Shown in pieces: positions 6,118-11,071 of a DNA stretch of 11,071 bases (position 1 is its first letter; each line of letters begins with the position of its first letter). The stretch is from the NCBI GenBank assembly GCA_029938745.1, contig JAOZUJ010000034.1, positions 1-11,071 on the forward strand, given 5' to 3'. The translations under genes and the position numbers were made by a program. This DNA is from Candidatus Moraniibacteriota bacterium. GTDB lineage: Bacteria > Patescibacteriota > Minisyncoccia > Moranbacterales > GCA-2747515. The notes beneath the pieces were generated by a model, which ran no database searches, was not told the origin of the DNA, and saw nothing but the letters and a program-made list of their open reading frames with translations.

Positions 6118-6142
6118 TCTACTAAATACTATCTACTAAATA
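6118..6142 (+). repeat. Tandem 11-bp repeat forming the recR leader
   Basis: TCTACTAAATA at 6118-6128 and again at 6132-6142, a 14-nt period, ending one base before the recR ATG. There is no Shine-Dalgarno sequence. An A/T-rich unstructured leader may stand in for it. Confidence 0.6.
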
Positions 6143-6727
6143 ATGTATCCAGATTCATTTCAACGACTCATTAATCAATTTAGCGCTCTGCCTGGTATTG
6201 GACCAAAAATGGCAGAACGTTTAGTTTTATTTCTTTTTAAACAAGAAACAACAAAAATTGATGAATTTATCATTGACCTATCTAATTTACACAAAATAAC
6301 AACATGTACTGAATGTTTTAATATTACACAAAATGAACTTTGCACAATTTGTGCAGACAAAAATCGAGATCATCAAAAATTGTGTATTGTAGAAGAATCA
6401 CTTGATATTATCCCTATTGAACGTTCTCGTGCGTTTAGTGGTCTTTATCATGTTTTGGGTGGCACGATTAAAAAACGTGACAAAGATCAATTGACAACAA
6501 ATGCTCTCATGAGTCGTATTGAAAAATCGCAATTTGATGAAATTATTATTGCAACGAATTTTACAACCGAAGGCGATATGACTGCAATGTATTTGCGACA
6601 AACACTTGCACCACAAAATATCACCATATCACGTCTTGCCCGTGGTCTTGCTACAGGTTCCGATATAGAGTATGCTGACGACATGACAATTCGTAGTTCA
6701 CTAACAAACAGAGAAAAATTTTCTTAA
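6143..6727 (+). CDS. recR: Recombination mediator protein RecR
   Basis: A 194-aa protein of the RecFOR pathway, which helps load RecA at gaps. Helix-hairpin-helix region LPGIGPKMAERLVLFLF at residues 16-32; four-cysteine zinc finger C55, C58, C67, C70 (CTECFN then LCTIC); Toprim domain from LCIVEE (80-85, acidic E84/E85), GLYHVLGG at 100-107 and TNFTTEGDMTAMYL at 138-151; the typical end LARGLATGSDIEYADDMT at 165-182. Complete and of normal length. It lies 44 nt after dnaB and could share its transcript. RecR in a dnaB neighbourhood on one strand fits a replication-repair cluster. Confidence 0.96.
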   Translation: MYPDSFQRLINQFSALPGIGPKMAERLVLFLFKQETTKIDEFIIDLSNLHKITTCTECFNITQNELCTICADKNRDHQKLCIVEESLDIIPIERSRAFSGLYHVLGGTIKKRDKDQLTTNALMSRIEKSQFDEIIIATNFTTEGDMTAMYLRQTLAPQNITISRLARGLATGSDIEYADDMTIRSSLTNREKFS

Positions 6728-6740
6728 AAAAATTTTCTTA
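6714..6740 (+). repeat. Tandem 13-bp repeat at the end of recR
   Basis: AAAAATTTTCTTA occurs at 6714-6726 and 6728-6740 (14-nt period). The first copy contains the last recR sense codons and the first two bases of its stop; the second lies just before the AGGAGG of the next gene. It looks like a local slippage duplication. Confidence 0.6.
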
Positions 6741-6741
6741 C

Positions 6742-6750
6742 AGGAGGAGA
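6742..6750 (+). promoter_or_regulatory. Strong Shine-Dalgarno for the 131-aa gene
   Basis: AGGAGGAGA starts 17 nt before the ATG at 6759 (spacing 8-11 nt depending on register). It is the only canonical ribosome binding site in the window; dnaB, recR, proS, clpB-operon genes and the permease genes lack one. Confidence 0.8.
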
Positions 6751-6758
6751 ATAAATAA

Positions 6759-7154
6759 ATGCAAAAAAATAATGATAATTTTGATTGGATTAATGGTATT
6801 GCAGTACACACAAAAATAGCTCAAAAATTAGTTGATTATTATCATAGAATTAAGCCTGTGTGGACAGAAGACCTTGATGCAGCCGCACGTATTGTTTTAT
6901 TTGCTGCAAATGGCGGCCTTACTTCAAGAAAGGCTAATACGGTTTATCTCAAAAGTATAGAAGATTTATTTTCCAAAAAAATGCTCTGCAACAAAGATGT
7001 TGTTGGGATTGCGACAGATATTTTGGAAGACTCATATTTTCAACGGCATTCTGATTCTAGTGTATTTTTCACTGAAAATCATTGTCATATCGTACAAGTA
7101 TCACAAAAAAAGTTGGATGACGAAATGACGAAAAATGTTAAAGACGCACGTTAG
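6759..7154 (+). CDS. Unrecognised 131-aa soluble protein
   Basis: I do not recognise this protein. It has no signal peptide or hydrophobic segment long enough for a membrane span and looks mostly helical. Aromatic/charged segments include DNFDWING at 6-13, YYHRIKPVWTEDLDAAARIVLFAANGG at 27-53 (overlong helix candidate; key residues W35, D38, D40, N51) and IATDILEDSY at 84-93. Two cysteines and several histidines near the C-terminal half show no evident metal motif. The start is fixed by a strong AGGAGG site. It follows recR by 31 nt on the same strand and ends before a bidirectional terminator, so it is probably the last gene of the dnaB-recR transcript, or separately translated at a high level. 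Confidence 0.7.
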   Translation: MQKNNDNFDWINGIAVHTKIAQKLVDYYHRIKPVWTEDLDAAARIVLFAANGGLTSRKANTVYLKSIEDLFSKKMLCNKDVVGIATDILEDSYFQRHSDSSVFFTENHCHIVQVSQKKLDDEMTKNVKDAR

Positions 7155-7176
7155 AAAAATACATATTGTCATAATC

Positions 7177-7215
7177 AAAAAGGTCACCATCATAATCATG
7201 ACGGCGACCTTTTTT
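7177..7215. terminator. Bidirectional intrinsic terminator
   Basis: AAAAAGGTC-A-CC (7177-7188) pairs with GG-C-GACCTTTTTT (7203-7214), with one A-C mismatch in the stem. The A-run on one side and T-run on the other let it end transcripts from both the 131-aa gene (plus) and rplU (minus), which converge here. Confidence 0.8.
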
Positions 7216-7234
7216 CACGTTTCAACTTTTTAAT

Positions 7235-7540
7235 TTACCCAATTTTTATAATCTCAATTTCTGTATACGCTTGGCGATGTCCGTATTTTTTCTTATAACG
7301 CTTTTTTGCTTTATGTTTAATACCCCACACCTTATCATGACGATCTTGTGCAAGAATTTTACCTTCAACTGTTGTCTTCAGAGTTGGCGTTCCAACAGAG
7401 ACTTTTTTATCATCTCCAACAAGCATTACCTCATCAAAAATAATTTTATCATTCACTTCACCGGGAAGTTTTTCCACTTTTATCTTATTTCCTTCTTCAA
7501 TTTTATACTGTTTTCCACCAGTTTTAATTATTGCAAGCAT
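7235..7540 (-). CDS. rplU: 50S ribosomal protein bL21
   Basis: A 101-aa ribosomal protein of the large subunit that binds 23S rRNA. MLAIIKTGGKQYKIEEGNKI opens the family pattern; KLPGEVNDKIIFDEVMLVG (24-42) and the basic KHKAKKRYKKKYGHRQAYTEI (75-95) complete it. Length is typical. The usual partner rpmA (bL27) is absent: a terminator follows immediately, so rplU is a single-gene transcript here. Start ATG at 7540. It is driven by a consensus promoter at 7635-7607. Confidence 0.97.
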   Translation of the reverse strand: MLAIIKTGGKQYKIEEGNKIKVEKLPGEVNDKIIFDEVMLVGDDKKVSVGTPTLKTTVEGKILAQDRHDKVWGIKHKAKKRYKKKYGHRQAYTEIEIIKIG

Positions 7541-7599
7541 TTTTCTAAATTATCCTAAAAAATTATAATACAAATACAAGTGATGCGATTATCACTAAC

Positions 7600-7635
7600 A
7601 CCATTCAATATACTACACAAGGACTACGCTGTCAA
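7600..7635 (-). promoter_or_regulatory. Consensus sigma-70 promoter of rplU
   Basis: On the minus strand TTGACA (7635-7630) and TATATT (7612-7607) are 17 nt apart; the start is predicted near 7600. The resulting leader of about 60 nt holds an AGTGAT-AATCGC-ATCACT hairpin (7595-7578), which might take part in ribosomal-protein autoregulation. A TATAAT at 7567-7562 has no -35 partner. The -35 starts 16 bp past the stop of the upstream HtrA-like gene. Confidence 0.75.
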
Positions 7636-7650
7636 CAGGTTCGTTGTGTA

Positions 7651-8790
7651 TTATTTCGTTATAACGTCAATTGTCAACAACTCATCTCCACGTAACACCT
7701 TCCACACGATTTTTTCTTTACTAGTTCTATATTTATGCATCAATCGCGAAAGATTATTTTTCATATCAACTGTTTCATTGTTCACCATTACAACAATATC
7801 ACCACCACCAAGCCCACTACGCGCAGCCTGTGAATTTGCAAATATTCTTTGTTCTTCGTATGTTTTTGGCGTATCAATAACTGCACCATCTGTGATATTC
7901 ATATCATCTATATGTACATTTAATGGAGTGATCATTTGATAATTTACTCCAAGTACATTTTGTGTCACGCTATCGTCTTCTTTAGATTGCAAAAAATTCT
8001 CAAAAGCACGATATACATCATTTGCAGCAATTGCATAATAATTTTTTTCTTCTCTTTTCGCCTCTATCTTATATGAAATAAGTCCAACCATATTACCCTG
8101 AAAATCCACAGCCGGTGCACCCACACTATGACGCAATGCTGTTTGTGACAAGTCCATCACAAGTACGCCCTGCAAAAAATCACTCATCGGCAACGCAATG
8201 TTAAATATATGATCTCTACCGAGAAATCCACCTAATGCAAATTGCGCGTCATTGTTTTCACGAGTTCGTGAAATTGCAATCAGACGCTTTCCACTTCGTG
8301 CATCATCTGAATTTGCAAACGAAATTGTCGCTAGATCGTTTGCTTCAATACGCAAAAATACAATACCAGTATACTCATCGACATCTGCTTCCACAACATC
8401 ATATACCGCTCCATCAGAAAGTTTAATATATTGCACAATATTATTTTTTGGCACAACAGATGTTGTCGTCGCGATAACGCCATCACTACTGATCACAATC
8501 CCATTGCCACTCGTAACAATATTTTGCGCATCTACCGATTCAACATATGCAACAGTTGTTGATGCACGCGATGCGATATCAGCAATCGACTCAGTTTCTG
8601 CTACAATGATCTTCTCTGTACTTTTGATAATTTGCACACGCTGATCTAGTGCTTTTATAATTGGGTTATGTGATAATTCTGGATCTGCCACCACACGAGA
8701 AATTAACATGTAATTTAAAAACACGCCCCCAAGTCCACCAATAATAAATATCAATAACCCTATGCCAATAAATTTGAATACTTTTTTCAT
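7651..8790 (-). CDS. Membrane-anchored HtrA-like protein with PDZ domain, catalytic triad lost
   Basis: A 379-aa protein from the ATG at 8790; an alternative TTG at 8808 would overlap the upstream gene. Residues 6-29 form a single membrane anchor; a linker and coiled region follow, then a trypsin-like domain at about 65-268 and a PDZ domain at about 275-379 (AARSGLGGGDIVVMVNNETV at 322-341). Alignment by eye to HtrA: GYILTNNHVV becomes GVIATTTSVV (His to S111), TDIALLKI becomes TGIVFLRI (Asp to G142), and GNSGGP becomes HSVGAP (Ser to V223). The fold markers remain (SGNGIVISSDG, LSDG, GNMVGL), so it is probably an extracytoplasmic binding or chaperone-like pseudoprotease. It is last in an operon with clpB and a membrane protein. 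Confidence 0.85.
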   Translation of the reverse strand: MKKVFKFIGIGLLIFIIGGLGGVFLNYMLISRVVADPELSHNPIIKALDQRVQIIKSTEKIIVAETESIADIASRASTTVAYVESVDAQNIVTSGNGIVISSDGVIATTTSVVPKNNIVQYIKLSDGAVYDVVEADVDEYTGIVFLRIEANDLATISFANSDDARSGKRLIAISRTRENNDAQFALGGFLGRDHIFNIALPMSDFLQGVLVMDLSQTALRHSVGAPAVDFQGNMVGLISYKIEAKREEKNYYAIAANDVYRAFENFLQSKEDDSVTQNVLGVNYQMITPLNVHIDDMNITDGAVIDTPKTYEEQRIFANSQAARSGLGGGDIVVMVNNETVDMKNNLSRLMHKYRTSKEKIVWKVLRGDELLTIDVITK

Positions 8791-8800
8791 AAAAATAATT

Positions 8801-9550
8801 TTAACCAACTAATAACCATTGTGTCGTCAGCAAAACAGCCAACGTCAACACTATACAATATATAATTGTAATCACAATTCGCTTTTTTGACAATGTTTCA
8901 AGAAATACCATCTGCACTAAATCCCATAATACATAATAGAACATCAGACTAATGGTTGCCATTGTCAAATATCCAAATGGCCAAAAATTTGCCATCCAAA
9001 CCAATTGTATCATTGCAAATGCGATCAATATGCTATATAAAAATATCCGCCGAGAATCACTAGAGTACGCACGCAAAGAAACAAATGTAACAAATGTGAT
9101 AAAAATGAAATGTCCTCCAATGAAGAGCCATAATGGGATATTAAAGTTTATATATAATCCATAAACAACCGCATAAAACAGAAACACAATCGAAATAAGT
9201 GCGGCAGAAAACAAACTCCTTGCTGTCATATCAAGAGGATTTTTACAAATACGTTTAATGCCCAGAAGCGACATGTAAAATAACAATGAGACCAAAAAAC
9301 CAAATATTTGTTGCTCTCTAGTACTATCAATAAAATACAAAAGTCCAATAGACGATATTGTGAGACTAAGTGGTAAAAAAGAAAAAATAATCTTTTTCCC
9401 AACATTCCAACCAGCAAAAACTGCAAACAAGACAAGAAATGACACAATAAAAAATCCCCATTGCTCACCGAGCAATGAAAGGGATATGAGTAATTCAAGC
9501 GCAATAAAAAATATAAGTGTAAAAATCAAACTGCGTAAATGTGCGATCAT
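8801..9550 (-). CDS. Polytopic membrane protein of unknown function
   Basis: A 249-aa, very hydrophobic protein with about eight predicted membrane segments (near residues 6-28, 30-46, 53-73, 82-98, 112-135, 140-158, 168-186, 192-218) and a final one at 226-245. The segment NFWPFGYLTMATISLMFYYV (about 188-207) followed by LWDLVQMVFLETLSKKRI looks like the conserved signature; I recall similar proteins of unknown role in CPR genomes. It starts 6 nt after the clpB stop and ends 10 nt before the pseudo-HtrA ATG, so the three genes are probably cotranscribed. No enzymatic motif is visible. Confidence 0.75.
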   Translation of the reverse strand: MIAHLRSLIFTLIFFIALELLISLSLLGEQWGFFIVSFLVLFAVFAGWNVGKKIIFSFLPLSLTISSIGLLYFIDSTREQQIFGFLVSLLFYMSLLGIKRICKNPLDMTARSLFSAALISIVFLFYAVVYGLYINFNIPLWLFIGGHFIFITFVTFVSLRAYSSDSRRIFLYSILIAFAMIQLVWMANFWPFGYLTMATISLMFYYVLWDLVQMVFLETLSKKRIVITIIYCIVLTLAVLLTTQWLLVG

Positions 9551-9556
9551 GATAAT

Positions 9557-11071
9557 TTATTTTACTGATATATTAATTTCTTTTCCTTTGATATCTGCAT
9601 TTACAGTATCTCCGGACTTTACTGTCCCATCAATAATTTTCATTGCAAGTGGATCAAGAAGTTCTTGTTGTATTGTCCGTTTAAGTGGACGAGCACCGTA
9701 AAGAGGATCAAATCCTTTTGTTGCAAGAAATTTTTTTACTGAATTTGTGACATGAAGAATAATTTTTTCATCTATTAACCGATCAGCAACATGCTGTAAT
9801 TGAATATCAACTATATACGCAATCATATCCTGTGTCAATGGATGAAATAAAATGATATCATCCACACGATTCAAAAATTCTGGCTTAAATTTTTTGCGTA
9901 ATTCACCCATCACAGTATTGCGCATTTTTTCTTCATCTGTTTGTTTTTCTGATTGCATTTCATAAATTATATCAGAACCAACATTTGATGTCATAATGAT
10001 AACTGTATTTTTGAAATTCACTGTTCGTCCTTTACTATCCGTCAATTGTCCATCATCCAAAATTTGTAAAAAAATATTAAAAACATCTGGATGTGCTTTT
10101 TCAATTTCATCAAAAAGTACAATGCTATACGGTTTTCTACGCACAATTTCTGTTAATTGTCCACCCTCATCATGTCCCACATATCCAGGTGGTGATCCAA
10201 TAAGTTTTGCCACTGCATGTGCTTCCATATACTCGCTCATATCAATACGCACGATTGATTTTTCATCGTCAAACATAAATTCTGCAAGTGATTTTGCAAG
10301 TTCAGTCTTCCCTACGCCGGTTGGCCCAAGAAATATAAATGACGCAATTGGTTGTTCTTCATCTGAAATGCCCGCACGCGCACGTCTAACAGCGTTTGAG
10401 ACAGCATTAACAGCTTCTTCTTGGCCAATAATACGTTTACCAAGTTCTTCTTCCATTTTTGTTAATTTTTCCATTTCACTCATCAACATTTTTGATACTG
10501 GCACACCAGTCCATTGTGCTATTACATGTGCGATATCTTCATCTGTTACCTCTTCCTTCAAAATTGCACCATCTTTTTGTAACGATGTAAGTTTTTTCTC
10601 ATCTTCTTTAATTTTTTCTTGTTGCTGCGGGATTTTCCCGTAACGAATTTCTGCAACTTTATCAAATTCACCTTCTCGCTCCAAATTGTCAGCGCTGGCA
10701 CGCAATTTCTCAATTGAGCTTTTTGCATCACGAATTGACATGATTACATCTTTTTCTGCCTTCCATTGCATTGTTAATTTTTTTGATTTCTCTTTCAACT
10801 CTGCTAATTCTTTATCAATTTTTTTAATTTTTTCAGTATTGCCATTTTTCTTTTCTTTTTCCAGTGCCTTTTTTTCCACTTCTAATCGACGAATATCACG
10901 TTCCATTTGATCAATTTCTGCTGGCATTGAGTCGATCTCCATTCGCAACGTTGATGCTGCTTCGTCAATAAGATCAATTGCTTTATCTGGCAAAAATCGA
11001 TCTGAAATATACCGACGTGATAATTCCACTGCAGCAATAATAGCATCATCTGTAATACGTACACCATGATG
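9557..11071 (-). CDS. clpB: ATP-dependent disaggregase ClpB, C-terminal 504 residues
   Basis: The window cuts the N-terminal domain and most of NBD1; the reading frame is open to the edge (HHGVRITDDAIIAAVELSRR). Visible: end of NBD1 with FLPDKAIDLIDEAAS (about 26-40), a full coiled-coil middle domain (about 50-165, ending EGEFDKVAEIRYGKIPQQQE), then NBD2 with QWTGVPVSKM, Walker A GPTGVGKT at 249-256, pore loop GYVG at 296-299, Walker B VLFDEIEKA at 318-326, sensor IIMTSN at 358-363 and the arginine-finger region FLNRVDD at about 399-405. The C-terminal small domain GFDPLYGARPLKRTIQQELL follows. The long middle domain distinguishes ClpB from ClpA/ClpC. It solubilises aggregated proteins, normally with DnaK. 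It heads the operon with the membrane protein and pseudo-HtrA. Confidence 0.97.
   Translation of the reverse strand, partial: HHGVRITDDAIIAAVELSRRYISDRFLPDKAIDLIDEAASTLRMEIDSMPAEIDQMERDIRRLEVEKKALEKEKKNGNTEKIKKIDKELAELKEKSKKLTMQWKAEKDVIMSIRDAKSSIEKLRASADNLEREGEFDKVAEIRYGKIPQQQEKIKEDEKKLTSLQKDGAILKEEVTDEDIAHVIAQWTGVPVSKMLMSEMEKLTKMEEELGKRIIGQEEAVNAVSNAVRRARAGISDEEQPIASFIFLGPTGVGKTELAKSLAEFMFDDEKSIVRIDMSEYMEAHAVAKLIGSPPGYVGHDEGGQLTEIVRRKPYSIVLFDEIEKAHPDVFNIFLQILDDGQLTDSKGRTVNFKNTVIIMTSNVGSDIIYEMQSEKQTDEEKMRNTVMGELRKKFKPEFLNRVDDIILFHPLTQDMIAYIVDIQLQHVADRLIDEKIILHVTNSVKKFLATKGFDPLYGARPLKRTIQQELLDPLAMKIIDGTVKSGDTVNADIKGKEINISVK

Noticed and set aside
7562..7567. TATAAT on the minus strand as the main rplU promoter
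   Set aside because: No -35 partner at a suitable distance; TTGACA/TATATT at 7635-7607 is much better.
8791..8808. Longer start (TTG at 8808) for the HtrA-like gene
   Set aside because: It would overlap the upstream stop at 8803-8801 and add MVKIIF; the ATG at 8790 gives MKKVFKF and a normal membrane anchor.
1..11071. tRNA genes, rRNA, CRISPR arrays, insertion sequences
   Set aside because: I found no T-loop-like TTCGA context with paired arms, no regularly spaced repeats and no transposase reading frame.

Overview
The window is AT-rich bacterial DNA with compact gene spacing. Almost every gene lacks a Shine-Dalgarno sequence, and several protein families look like those of the Candidate Phyla Radiation (Patescibacteria, probably a Parcubacteria-type lineage). 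That placement is inferred from gene style and from remembered families (the small AbrB-like/permease cassette, the HtrA-like membrane protein next to clpB, standalone rplU), not from a search. The standard code applies: the long genes contain no in-frame TGA, and TGA ends the permease gene at 352.

Layout. (1) 1-1301, minus strand: an operon of an AbrB-like DNA-binding protein (54 aa), a two-segment membrane protein interrupted by an in-frame TGA, and a permease split into two genes that overlap by ATGA. A perfect 48-bp palindrome built from four 12-bp half-sites sits directly upstream of its extended -10 promoter. (2) 1332-4080, minus strand: a HAD-family hydrolase, a DUF523 protein and full-length prolyl-tRNA synthetase. 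(3) 4081-4745: a gene-free stretch holding a strong promoter, a highly structured RNA of about 350 nt with its own strong terminator (class not recognised), and the dnaB promoter with two palindromes. (4) 4746-7154, plus strand: replicative helicase dnaB, recR and an unrecognised 131-aa protein with the only canonical ribosome binding site in the window. (5) A bidirectional terminator, then rplU on the minus strand with a consensus promoter. (6) 7651-11071, minus strand: clpB (5' end cut off by the window), a polytopic membrane protein, and an HtrA-like membrane-anchored protein with a PDZ domain in which all three catalytic triad positions appear substituted.

How the genes work together. The dnaB-recR side serves replication and recombinational repair; proS and rplU serve translation. 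clpB, the membrane protein and the pseudo-HtrA form a tightly spaced operon, which suggests a protein-quality or envelope-stress role. The abrB-like/permease block looks like a self-contained, regulated transport cassette. The most unusual items are the structured RNA at 4272-4627, the 48-bp palindrome, the TGA-split membrane gene and the protease-like protein that appears catalytically dead.
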